The position numbers and the translations under genes are program-made. Under the pieces are notes generated by a model that searched no databases, was not told the DNA's origin, and saw only the letters and a list, made by a program, of their open reading frames with translations. From Bacillota bacterium (lineage in GTDB: Bacteria > Bacillota > Sulfobacillia > Sulfobacillales > Sulfobacillaceae), in NCBI GenBank assembly GCA_021820965.1, contig JAKACZ010000005.1, forward strand, positions 80,400 through 144,399: a stretch of 64,000 nt of DNA. The letters are read 5' to 3'. Numbering within the stretch: the stretch's first letter is position 1; each line of letters opens with the position of its first letter. This document shows positions 53,252-60,387 of this stretch, piece after piece.

Positions 53252-53572
53252 CGCGATTTCGCCTGGATCGCCAGTTTGCGCGGTACAGCATTGCCTGAGC
53301 GCTCGACGTTCGGGATTTGCGGCGGTTGAGTTCTGGTTTCCTGGTGATAATCCGAAGGATCGTGCGGGGGGCGGGGGGTCAAGATGGCCTGAGTGAACGC
53401 TCCGTTGGGAGATTGGGAGGGAGCGAACAGCGGGTGGTCATGAAGGGGGTACGGCCAGGGTGGCAGCGTATGCGGCTGGCCTGGGCTTGCCACATTTACC
53501 GCCTGAGACTTCGATTCGGGGAACCCGGACCCTCCAACAACCGCCAGGACACCGCGCGGCAAATCACTTCTT
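53252..53572. other. About 320 bp between convergent FAH and SDR genes
   Basis: No supported gene. No hairpin followed by T residues was found between the two convergent genes. Confidence 0.4.
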
Positions 53573-54316
53573 TTACAGCGTGACGCCGGCATCGACCGGA
53601 ACGACTTGACCAGTGACGCTGGTACTTTCGATCAATACCATCACTTGCCGTGCAACGTCCGTTAGTGTGGGGACACGATGGAGTGGCGAGCTTTTAAGAA
53701 ATGCGTCAATGGTTTTAGGGTCATGGCCGCGGGTCCACCGGGTATCCAAAAGGCCCGGCGCTACGCTGTTCACAAGGATGTGAGGCGCCAGAGCCCGGGC
53801 GAGCACGCGGGTCAGCTGAATGACGGCGGCCTTTGAGGCGCAATATGGGAGGCTCGAGCCTTGGGCTTTTAGCCCGGCCACGGAAGAAATGGTGACAATT
53901 CGCCCGTCGCCTCGTTCCCTCATCTGTTCGGCTGCGCTTCGTGCGGTAAGCCAGGTTCCCTTTACGTTTACGGCGAATATTCGGTCCCAGTCCTCTTCAC
54001 TGACACCATCCAGGTCGTCAAACGGCCTAAACACCGTGGTGCCGGCATTAGCCACCAAGATGTCCACACCACCGGAGACATCTCTTATCGCTTGAAACAT
54101 CTGCGCCACATCAACTGAACTGCTGACGTCGGCCTTTACGGCGTGGGCAGCGCCTCCCTGGGCGGTCAATTGCGCCACCGTGTCGGCCGCCTCGGACTTC
54201 GACTGGTTGTAGCTAATCCACACGGTCGCGCCGTGATGCATCAGACTCTCGGAGATGACGCGCCCGAGACCCGTGCCGCCCCCCGTGACCAGCGCCACCT
54301 TGTCCGTTATATCCAT
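53573..54316 (-). CDS. SDR-family oxidoreductase (FabG-like)
   Basis: The 247-residue protein has TGGGTGLGRVISESL, LVANAGTT (NAG motif), the catalytic Ser in TISSVAGLK, YCASKAAVI (Tyr-x3-Lys) and VAPGLLDTRW. AAGGAG lies 7 nt before the ATG. The family reduces 3-oxoacyl or other keto groups with NAD(P)H. It stands alone on the minus strand, convergent with the FAH gene. Confidence 0.92.
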   Translation of the reverse strand: MDITDKVALVTGGGTGLGRVISESLMHHGATVWISYNQSKSEAADTVAQLTAQGGAAHAVKADVSSSVDVAQMFQAIRDVSGGVDILVANAGTTVFRPFDDLDGVSEEDWDRIFAVNVKGTWLTARSAAEQMRERGDGRIVTISSVAGLKAQGSSLPYCASKAAVIQLTRVLARALAPHILVNSVAPGLLDTRWTRGHDPKTIDAFLKSSPLHRVPTLTDVARQVMVLIESTSVTGQVVPVDAGVTL

Positions 54317-54754
54317 GGTCCCACTCCTTAATGATTGGGGTTCAGCACGCTAAACCATATGAAGACGGACGGGTCAAGACGCACCACCCGCCGGCTAAGG
54401 CATTTCTCACCTGTAGCGCATTTGCGGATTTGTTGTCCTCACATCATATCATAGAGCAGGGCGGGAACGGAGCCGCGATGGAATAAGTTGGGCACACGGA
54501 TAACACGGCCCGCGGCCAATCTGGAGCGTTGGGGCCAGGTTGGTCTTTCCGCCTCCCTGGGGTGGTAACTCGAGGAAGACCAGATGTTGTTAAGAGCTCC
54601 AACCCAGGTGTCGGGCAAGTGGCGCAACTGCGTACCACACGACCGGCGTCGGTTTGTCCAAAGCCGGCATTGGGCCAGCCCATACAGCCGCGGATGTCAC
54701 TGGTTGCTCGATGTAGAGAGTACGTGATGTCGAACCGAGGAGTTTAGATTCGTA
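54317..54754. other. About 440 bp without a supported gene
   Basis: GC-rich sequence preceding the group II intron remnants. The right half may be a diverged intron segment, but I cannot identify domains. No ribosome-site-supported frame. Confidence 0.4.
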
Positions 54755-54973
54755 TTGGCCGAACGGCCGGAAACCATGGCCTACAAGAACAACCTGTACA
54801 AAATCTGGAACCGGATGTCCTCGGGCAGCTACTTTCCGCCGCCGGTGAAGGGGGTGCGCAAGCACACCGACAACCCGTGGGTGCTCCTGTACATCGAGCG
54901 CTGGCTGGTCGCCCGGCTGCAGCGAGCCGACGGCTCGCAGGAACCGCGTACCCGCGGCACCCCGCAGGGCGGG
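54755..54973 (+). pseudogene. Group II intron reverse transcriptase, N-terminal fragment with internal deletion
   Basis: The frame reads NNLYKIWNRMSSGSYFPPPV (start of the RT domain) and then jumps directly to HTDNPWVLLYIERWLVARLQ and RTRGTPQGG. Normal proteins have about 70 residues between these blocks, so an internal deletion removed RT motifs 1-3. The frame is then broken exactly at the PQG motif by the short element starting at 54974. The right part of the same gene resumes at about 55279. Confidence 0.8.
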
Positions 54974-55278
54974 TAATGTAAAGCTTTACATTATCCGCCT
55001 TGTAAAGTAAATGGTTATGTAGAGAACCCCGGAATCGCGCCTGACACCAGGACCTCCACCAAATTTACTTCGCATAACGCGCCATTCAAATTGAGCCGGA
55101 GGCACCGGGTTTCTAGAAAAACGGACCCGGAATGACCGACGAAACGTGCGCCTTGCGTCCCGTGCAGTCATTTCTCGAACAAAATTCGGGTCGGGGATAT
55201 GCCAAGTAATGCGAGCAGCCAACGCCGCGTGACGCGCGGCCTGGTCACTTACTTACCATTTTCATTTGCTTTACATAA
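54974..55278. mobile_element. Short (about 305 bp) non-autonomous element inside an RT gene
   Basis: The segment separates TPQG from SVVSPVLANLFLHYAFD of one reverse transcriptase gene. Its left end is the perfect palindrome TAATGTAAAGCTTTACATTA (54974-54993), followed by TGTAAAGTAAATGG at 55001-55014. Its right end is CTTTACATAA (55269-55278), the near-inverse of the left. The end motif resembles CTATGCAAAGTAAATGG at the border of the tyrosine-recombinase element at 62353 onward, which interrupts another RT gene at the same motif. No transposase is encoded. It looks like a MITE-like derivative mobilised by that recombinase family. Confidence 0.65.
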
Positions 55279-56061
55279 GGATCGGTGGTCAGTCCCGTGT
55301 TGGCGAATCTGTTTCTCCATTATGCCTTTGATTGGGGTTTGCACGCGTCATCTTGTATTGAGACATGGGTCAACCGAAAGGGAGGAGCCGATGTCCCAAG
55401 CACAGCCGATACGGCTGTTGGATGATGGGAGCCGGATGAGCTGAGAGGTTCACGTCCGGTTCTGGAAGGGCCTGGGGGTGAAATTCCCCCGGGCTACTTA
55501 CTCCGTGGTGCATTGTCGGTCGTATGCCGCAGCCGCGGTGCTCAACGAGGACCTGGCGCAGCGTTTGGCGGAATGGGGATTGGAACTCCATCCGGCGAAG
55601 ACCCGGATTGTGTACTGCCCAGACGATAATCGGCACGACTCATACGTCAAGACGAGTTTTAATTTCTCGGCTATACGTTTCGTCCCCGACGCGCCAAGAA
55701 TCGTCGGGGCGAGTACTTCATTAGCTTCATCCCCGCGGTAAGTAATGCGAACCTGCGAACGATGCGGCACACCGTGCATGGGTGGCGACTTCACCTCCAA
55801 GTGCCGCGCACCCTAATGGACCTCGCCCATCAGTACAATCCTATCGTGCGAGGCTGGATGCAGTACTACGGCCGATTTTATCCCTCGGCCCTATATCCCC
55901 TTCTGCGGCACATCAATCTGGCGTTGGTCCGATGGGCGACGCGGAAATACAAGAAGCTGCAACATCACCCTCGACGAGCCGAACACTGGCTGGGTGGGGT
56001 GGCCCAACGCGAACCACATCTGTTTACACACTGGCCAAGGATGCGGCCTGCGGCGAGGTAG
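55279..56061 (+). pseudogene. Group II intron reverse transcriptase/maturase, C-terminal fragment, disrupted
   Basis: After the short insertion the gene resumes with SPVLANLFLHYAFDWGLHAS. It is interrupted around 55400-55498 by a second copy of an intron 3' end just before the catalytic YADD site, and continues with YSVVHCRSYAAAAVLNEDLA, LAEWGLELHPAKTRIVYCPD. After a frameshift near 55675 comes the maturase region (HQYNPIVRGWMQYYGRF, NLALVRWATRKYKKLQHH). The ending at 56061 is immediately followed by domain V. No functional enzyme is possible. Confidence 0.82.
55429..55498 (+). ncRNA. Group II intron domains V and VI, copy 1
   Basis: The sequence beginning GAGCCGGATGAGCTGAGAGG at 55429 folds into the 34-nt hairpin of domain V (paired with CCGGTTC). 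It is followed by a domain VI-like hairpin (GGGGGTGAAATTCCCCC) ending in CTACT. It sits inside the reverse-transcriptase gene near the catalytic YADD codons, so it is the 3' end of a second intron nested in, or recombined into, the first. Confidence 0.8.
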
Positions 56062-56063
56062 GG

Positions 56064-56134
56064 GAGCCGGATGAGCTGAGAGGTTCACGTCCGGTTCTGG
56101 GAGAGACTCGGGGTGCGAATCCCCGGGTCTACTC
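56064..56134 (+). ncRNA. Group II intron domains V and VI, copy 2
   Basis: The same domain V core (starting GAGCCGGATGAGCTGAGAGG, 37 nt identical to copy 1) follows the reverse-transcriptase stop by 3 nt. A domain VI hairpin (CTCGGGGTGCGAATCCCCGGG) follows, ending in CTACT near 56133. This is the regular 3' end of the main intron. Downstream sequence is transposase-like, the probable insertion target. Confidence 0.85.
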
Positions 56135-56140
56135 GCTGCA

Positions 56141-56349
56141 TGAATCGGAAGATTTTGGTGGGGACGATCAAAACCCGACTCATTAAAGCCGTATTGGAAC
56201 CCGATCCCGGCAAACGGGAGATGGCCTTTCAACGTGTGATCCATCGGGTTCAGCGGGCCTTAATCCCGGTTCGACGGGGCCGTACGGCCCCGCGTCACAA
56301 GGGCAAGAAAGTCAATAAATACTCGCAAAACCGACGCCGATGCTTATGA
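56141..56349 (+). pseudogene. Transposase C-terminal fragment (IS target of the intron)
   Basis: The frame reads RKILVGTIKTRLIKAVLEPD, RVIHRVQRALIPVRRGRTAP and RHKGKKVNKYSQNRRRCL before TGA. Short basic endings of the form RK..R.Y...RR are typical of IS4-family and related transposases. Lying directly after the intron 3' end, it is probably the 3' exon of an insertion sequence invaded by the intron. The family assignment is tentative. Confidence 0.45.
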
Positions 56350-56389
56350 CGCCCTTAACCTGACAGCATGGGGCGGTGCGCCCGCGCAA

Positions 56390-56542
56390 TCAACCAGTGT
56401 GTGTGCCACTTGAAACGGGCGGGTCGCTTATGTCAGCTACCATAACTTGGGCTCGTTGGATATTTCGATGCGACTGCACAGCATTTGTCGTAATGGCAAA
56501 TGCTGAGGTGATCAATATGAGGATCGCTACGTACTTTTTCAT
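56390..56542 (-). CDS. Small exported peptide, candidate pheromone of the XRE-TPR regulator
   Basis: The 50-codon gene starts 22 nt downstream of the regulator stop on the same strand. The product begins MKKYVAILILITSAFAITTN, a positively charged start plus hydrophobic core, followed by a plausible cleavage region (NAVQS) and a short polar C-terminus ending SDPPVSSGTHTG. This layout (TPR regulator, then a small gene for a Sec-exported pro-peptide) is that of Rap-Phr, PlcR-PapR and NprR-NprX pairs, where the C-terminal 5-10 residues are released, re-imported and bound by the TPR domain. GAAGGGAG lies 11 nt upstream of the ATG, with GGTG nearer. The identification is inference. The mature peptide is unknown. 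Confidence 0.6.
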   Translation of the reverse strand: MKKYVAILILITSAFAITTNAVQSHRNIQRAQVMVADISDPPVSSGTHTG

Positions 56543-56564
56543 TAATTCACCGACTCCCTTCGGC

Positions 56565-57815
56565 TCAATCGATGGCAGGGAACAGTGCGGCAAGGGCCTT
56601 CAGCGACTCCGTGGCGCCGCGTGTATTATTATCGTAGAGCATGTTTCGAGCTATCCTAATTCTTATTGCAACCGCTAATTGGCGATCATTCAGTTTAGTC
56701 AGAGCCAGTTCTAGATCTGTTTCTAACGCCTCTCGGGACTCTATCGAAGTCGCCATAGCCAATTCTAAAACACGCGCTGAAAACCATGAACTCACAAGTG
56801 AACTTCCCAGCAACTCCTTGGCTCTACCTATGAGTTGCCGCGCATTGTCTTCGAGGCCAATGGTGCAAGCCCACTCAGCTTGGGTCGCCAAGAATTCACC
56901 TTGTGTTACAGGATCTTCGCACGTACGATTCGCCAGTGCCGAAGCAACGCTAGTGGCACTCTCCCAAAATTTCTGCCGAACCATGCACTTTAACATATTG
57001 TTAAGTATCTTACATATCAGCGTCGGATTGGCGTCAACACTGGTGTAAAGCGAGTAAGCCTTCTCATAGTGCTTTATTGCGTAACCCAGCCGGTCTCGAC
57101 GGTATTCTAGATTACCCATGCCCATGTGTGCATTCGCCAGTCTTATGGGGTTGGTAACGCGCCGAATAGCATGTTGCCATTGGGTCTCAGCGCGGTCGTA
57201 TGCTCCAATTTGCCAGAAAGCAAGCCCCAAATTGCATACGACGCCCTCCCAAACGTCTGAGTGTGTAGTATTGCCTATCGCCTCGCGGAGAGGACCTATG
57301 GCAGCTTGAGGATTTCCTTCTTGTAGATAGCACCTTCCCAAAAGCCCCAGTATTTCAACACGCTGTAGTCCATGATAGGAAGTCTCCCTGGCAAGATGCT
57401 CCGCTATCACGATTGCACGCCGCGTATGACCTGTTTCTCCTAGCACCTTGGCTACTAGGAATTGTGTGTGGCGTTGCTGCTTGGACGATAGGTAGTCCGC
57501 TCGCGCGGCGTGTCGCAGCAAACGCTGAAGTCGAAGCCGTGGTACTTTCCCCGTAAGTATAATGCGGTCAACCAGTTCTGCCCGTTGCCTCATGTTACAC
57601 GAAGATTCAAGACAAGCCACATCCAAGGCTCCGCGCGGTAATCCGAGTCCCTCTGTTATCGCGTCCAATACCGAGACGGATGGGATCATGCGTCCGCGTT
57701 CTATGGCGTGGATCGTAGAAGGTGCTACCACTCGTGAAACCGCCGTGAGTTTTATGCGTTGCTCTTGTCGGGCTGCTCTGAGCGCCCGGCCAATTGGCGT
57801 GCCTTGCTTCTCCAT
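56565..57815 (-). CDS. XRE-HTH/TPR transcriptional regulator (RRNPP-like)
   Basis: The 416-residue protein begins with an XRE-type helix-turn-helix (GRALRAARQEQRIKLTAVSR, VVAPSTIHAIERGRMIPSVS; about residues 8-65) followed by about 340 residues of helical repeats with TPR character (YLQEGNPQAAIGPLREAIGN, AFWQIGAYDRAETQWQHAIR, MGNLEYRRDRLGYAIKHYEK). This is the architecture of PlcR, NprR and Rgg-type peptide-sensing regulators. It is divergent from the radical SAM peptide operon and followed by a small exported-peptide gene. I take ATG 57815 since the HTH starts there. The ribosome site is weak, and a longer N-terminus up to 57956 cannot be excluded. It probably controls the divergent promoter. 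Confidence 0.85.
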   Translation of the reverse strand: MEKQGTPIGRALRAARQEQRIKLTAVSRVVAPSTIHAIERGRMIPSVSVLDAITEGLGLPRGALDVACLESSCNMRQRAELVDRIILTGKVPRLRLQRLLRHAARADYLSSKQQRHTQFLVAKVLGETGHTRRAIVIAEHLARETSYHGLQRVEILGLLGRCYLQEGNPQAAIGPLREAIGNTTHSDVWEGVVCNLGLAFWQIGAYDRAETQWQHAIRRVTNPIRLANAHMGMGNLEYRRDRLGYAIKHYEKAYSLYTSVDANPTLICKILNNMLKCMVRQKFWESATSVASALANRTCEDPVTQGEFLATQAEWACTIGLEDNARQLIGRAKELLGSSLVSSWFSARVLELAMATSIESREALETDLELALTKLNDRQLAVAIRIRIARNMLYDNNTRGATESLKALAALFPAID

Positions 57816-57947
57816 GATGGAAAATTGTCCACAGCCACGGGGAAATCCTCCTAAACGGGGCCCCAAAATTTCTACAATTGAGATCCGCCTGAATCTATGG
57901 ATAGAAATGTTGAGACCGAACACGCGCAGGAAGAAGTCACTACATGT

Positions 57948-57962
57948 TGAACTCATTGTTCA
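57948..57962. promoter_or_regulatory. Inverted repeat in the divergent regulator/RiPP promoter
   Basis: TGAAC-TCATT-GTTCA is a perfect 5-bp inverted repeat with 5-nt centre, 52 nt before the peptide start at 58015. It overlaps a TTGAAC that could serve as -35, with no good -10 behind it, as expected for an activator-dependent promoter. Candidate binding site for the XRE-TPR protein (inference). Confidence 0.45.
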
Positions 57963-58014
57963 GAGAAGGCTGACTTCTCACGCAACCTGGGCCGATTCGG
58001 AAGGGGGTGTTGTC

Positions 58015-58113
58015 GTGACATATTTCAAGCCGATAATCGAACACTTACCGAACTATTGCGCCGCTGAACCGCAATGCGCGTGTGGGTTTGTGTCCGGAAG
58101 CGGCGGTGGGTGA
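58015..58113 (+). CDS. Candidate RiPP precursor peptide (32 residues, Cys/Gly-rich)
   Basis: A GTG at 58015, 7 nt after GGAAGGGGG, opens a 32-codon frame. The N-terminal half (TYFKPIIEHLPNY) looks like a short leader, and the C-terminal half is CAAEPQCACGFVSGSGGG, with three cysteines (C-x5-C-x-C) and a glycine-rich end. TGA is followed at once by in-frame TAG. It precedes the radical SAM/SPASM gene by about 100 nt on the same strand. The layout (tiny Cys-rich peptide, SPASM maturase, PqqD-like protein) is that of radical-SAM RiPPs such as sactipeptides and ranthipeptides, where the maturase installs thioether or C-C links on the core. The precursor role is inference from position and composition. 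Confidence 0.65.
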   Translation: MTYFKPIIEHLPNYCAAEPQCACGFVSGSGGG

Positions 58114-58216
58114 TAGCTGTCTCCTCGCTGCTCTCGTTGAGAGCTTAAAGACGTTGGACCCCTGGGGACCGGGTTGCCACTCGTGTCCCCGGGATCAAGT
58201 TCAGAAGGAGGTAGGT

Positions 58217-59590
58217 ATGGTAAATCGGCTCACGTTTCCAGATGAAGTAGCAGTCTATTGGGAAAACGGCGAGTACATTGTCCACAATGTCAAGGTTAGT
58301 ACTTGGGGACTATTCGACGGGGAAGAATTGTTCATATACCAAACCTTGCGGACTTACGAAACTGTTGGCGAAGCAACCAAACACCTGAACTATGACTCCG
58401 AGACGATAAGCCGGGTAATCGTGCGGGCCCTCTTCAATCGACTTGCGTTTACTACGGCCGAAGCCGCACAAGACTCGATCGAACGTGCGAGGACGGCTTT
58501 AAACCATCAGCCGGACGTTCCGGTTCCAAACGCGGCATACCTGGTCATGACCCTTCGCTGCAACCTAAGCTGCACGTACTGCTACGCGGAGTCAGGTCCA
58601 CACGTGACTATTCAAGACGATTTGACCACTGCGCAGTACAAATCGGTATTGCAGCAGGTTAAACAATTGGGTGTTCGAACGGTTATATTCACTGGAGGAG
58701 AACCCTTCATACGTCCTGACATTGGTGAATTGATTGCCTTCGCCAAATCCTTGGGGCTACGCACTAATGCAATCTCGAACGGACGCGCGATTACCAAGGC
58801 TCTAGTAGTCGGCCAACTGCTCGGCAACTTGGACAAAATCACCATAAGCATCGATTCGATGGAGCCTGAAATTCACGATAGAAACCGGGGACACTTGTCC
58901 CATCATTTCGCGATGCGGGCTTTACAATATTTTTTGGACACACCGATAGTGGTTAACGTGAATTCGACGTTGACCAATATCACCCAAACGGACGATTACC
59001 TTGTCTTAAACGATTTCTTACACGACCGAGGGGTAAAGCACAAAACGTTATTTCTAACCGAAATCGGGCGTGGTGACGTAGATGTCCAGGGAATATCCTC
59101 GTCTCATCGCACAGAGATACAGCGAGGGTTGTTAAAAAACGAGACAGACTTGGTAAACAGAAGTCCCGTGGGCACCGATGCGACCTTGTTACCTCTAGCA
59201 ATACGGAATCATTGCGGAGCCGGCGCAGCTGAGTTCTCAGTAGACCCCAAAGGCAATGTATTTCCATGTAAACTCCTCCACGAATCGGAATTTCTGGCCG
59301 GCAATCTCAAGGATTCCACTTTACAGGAGATCTGGGAATTTTCATCAGCGTTGCGACAACTGCGGCGCACCACCACTGACACGTTACCAAATTGCCTCCC
59401 CTGCTCATTTCGCTTTATTTGTGGGGGAAGTTGCCGCGCCGCTGCTTATGGCAGGACGCGAGACATTCATGCAACATTATTGGAGGAATGCCCTTCTTTA
59501 CGCCGACAACTCCGCCACAGCATTTGGGCTTCGGCCAAAACGGCCCTCGCTCCCAGTCCAATGCCGGTCTCGAGAGAAGATTTGTGCTGA
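58217..59590 (+). CDS. Radical SAM/SPASM peptide maturase
   Basis: The 457-residue protein has the radical SAM core with the SAM-binding cluster motif CNLSCTYC (Cys115, 119, 122), the GGEP-type motif FTGGEPFIRPDIGEL and ISIDSMEPEIHDRNRG. A C-terminal SPASM domain for auxiliary Fe-S clusters has Cys near 333 (NHCGAGAAEFSVDPKGNVFP with C after), then CLPCSFRFICGGSC (about 393-406) and a final EEC. The N-terminal ~85 residues form a small wing-like region (DEVAVYWENGEYIVHNVKV). ATG 58217 is set by AAGGAGGTAGGT. It probably modifies the peptide encoded just upstream, with the PqqD-like and ferredoxin-like neighbours presenting substrate and supplying electrons. Ending EDLC then TGA. Confidence 0.92.
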   Translation: MVNRLTFPDEVAVYWENGEYIVHNVKVSTWGLFDGEELFIYQTLRTYETVGEATKHLNYDSETISRVIVRALFNRLAFTTAEAAQDSIERARTALNHQPDVPVPNAAYLVMTLRCNLSCTYCYAESGPHVTIQDDLTTAQYKSVLQQVKQLGVRTVIFTGGEPFIRPDIGELIAFAKSLGLRTNAISNGRAITKALVVGQLLGNLDKITISIDSMEPEIHDRNRGHLSHHFAMRALQYFLDTPIVVNVNSTLTNITQTDDYLVLNDFLHDRGVKHKTLFLTEIGRGDVDVQGISSSHRTEIQRGLLKNETDLVNRSPVGTDATLLPLAIRNHCGAGAAEFSVDPKGNVFPCKLLHESEFLAGNLKDSTLQEIWEFSSALRQLRRTTTDTLPNCLPCSFRFICGGSCRAAAYGRTRDIHATLLEECPSLRRQLRHSIWASAKTALAPSPMPVSREDLC

Positions 59591-59618
59591 TGGGCCAATG
59601 CGGAGGTGAGGGCTCAGA

Positions 59619-59906
59619 ATGAGACTGCACGATACTGTAATATGGCACGAAGATCAGGGCACCATTCTTATTCTATTCGCGAATGAACCGATGCGGTTAA
59701 AGGGGAGTGCAATCGATATTTGGAAATCACTTGTGTCAAACTCCATAACCGACGTGTCTGATATCGTAAACGAGTTGGTGCAGCGATACCCGACCGAAGA
59801 CGCTGATCGCATCACATTAGACGTCAAAGCTTTTCTATCGGAGCTAGCATCCCTTGGAATATTGATTGATGAAGGGGGAACCATTGGTGGCCCGAGTAGT
59901 GTGTGA
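59619..59906 (+). CDS. PqqD-like RiPP recognition element protein
   Basis: The 95-residue protein matches the PqqD fold: a beta wing (TVIWHEDQGTILILFANEPM), then MRLKGSAIDIWKSLVSN and IVNELVQRYPTEDADRITLD with a last helix VKAFLSELASLGILI. PqqD proteins bind the leader of a precursor peptide and deliver it to the radical SAM enzyme. GCGGAGGTGAGG precedes the ATG. It starts 28 nt after the maturase stop and overlaps the ferredoxin-like gene by 20 nt. A free-standing PqqD argues strongly that the maturase acts on a leader peptide. Confidence 0.82.
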   Translation: MRLHDTVIWHEDQGTILILFANEPMRLKGSAIDIWKSLVSNSITDVSDIVNELVQRYPTEDADRITLDVKAFLSELASLGILIDEGGTIGGPSSV

Positions 59907-60123
59907 TCCTTGCCGCCCAGCAAACTGTGATAGGTGTACCGGTGTGTGTACAACCAACAGCATCAACGTCTTGACATCCCAAGCCGTTGTCAACCCAGCG
60001 TCATGCATTGACTGTGGAGAATGTGAGTTCGCGTGTCCAAAGGGTGCAATATTTCCAGAAGAAGCAGTCCCATTAGCATGGCATCGTTTTAAAGCTATCA
60101 ATAGCGCGTACTTTGGGTTGTGA
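59887..60123 (+). CDS. Ferredoxin-like 4Fe-4S protein
   Basis: The 78-residue protein has two cysteine groups: an atypical CDPCRPANCDRCTGVC and a canonical CIDCGECEFACPKGAIFP. Two cubane clusters are likely, though the first spacing (C-x2-C-x4-C-x2-C-x3-C) departs from ordinary ferredoxins. GTG 59887 is preferred (AAGGGGG, 8 nt spacing). It overlaps the PqqD-like gene, so it is part of the same operon and could pass electrons to the radical SAM clusters. An extra iron-sulfur role in peptide modification is possible. Confidence 0.82.
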   Translation: MARVVCDPCRPANCDRCTGVCTTNSINVLTSQAVVNPASCIDCGECEFACPKGAIFPEEAVPLAWHRFKAINSAYFGL

Positions 60124-60175
60124 TAGAGATGACCATCCCGTGTATAACCGCCCACCCATAGTAATGGACGCCAAC

Positions 60176-60270
60176 GGGAGTTGTTGGTCGACTGGTGTCA
60201 CCCGCAGACTTCAAATCTGCCGGCGGGCAGCACTGTCCGCGATGGGTTCGATTCCCATCAACTCCCGCCA
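60176..60270 (+). tRNA. selC: Selenocysteine tRNA, anticodon TCA
   Basis: The 95-nt gene starts GGGAGTTG, which pairs over 8 bp with CAACTCCC before discriminator G and an encoded CCA. The anticodon arm is GCAGA-CTTCAAA-TCTGC with TCA at 60211-60213. There is a long variable arm (CGGCGGGCAGCACTGTCCGC) and a T arm ATGGG-TTCGATT-CCCAT. The 8-bp acceptor stem plus 5-bp T stem, long extra arm and UCA anticodon are the diagnostic features of bacterial tRNA-Sec. It lies 52 nt after the ferredoxin-like gene and before an IS remnant. No selA, selB or selD is in the window. Confidence 0.95.
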
Positions 60271-60387
60271 ATTCCATGGTCCGTTTGCACTAAGGCGGCG
60301 CGGCAAAATAATTTCCCTCTTTGTAAAGGAAATGGGCTTGCCAGTGTGGAATGTTTTCCCAACGAATCTGTTGGGAGGCATGCCCAG

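Noticed and set aside
58111..58116. Sec decoding of the precursor peptide TGA
   Set aside because: It would add a single residue before the in-frame TAG. No SECIS hairpin is evident just downstream, so this is better read as a tandem stop.
59588..59640. Reading the maturase stop TGA as selenocysteine (…LC-Sec) because tRNA-Sec is nearby
   Set aside because: The frame beyond the TGA runs about 35 codons without family similarity, no SECIS-like hairpin with the usual spacing was evident, and a well-placed ribosome site for the PqqD-like gene lies in that stretch.
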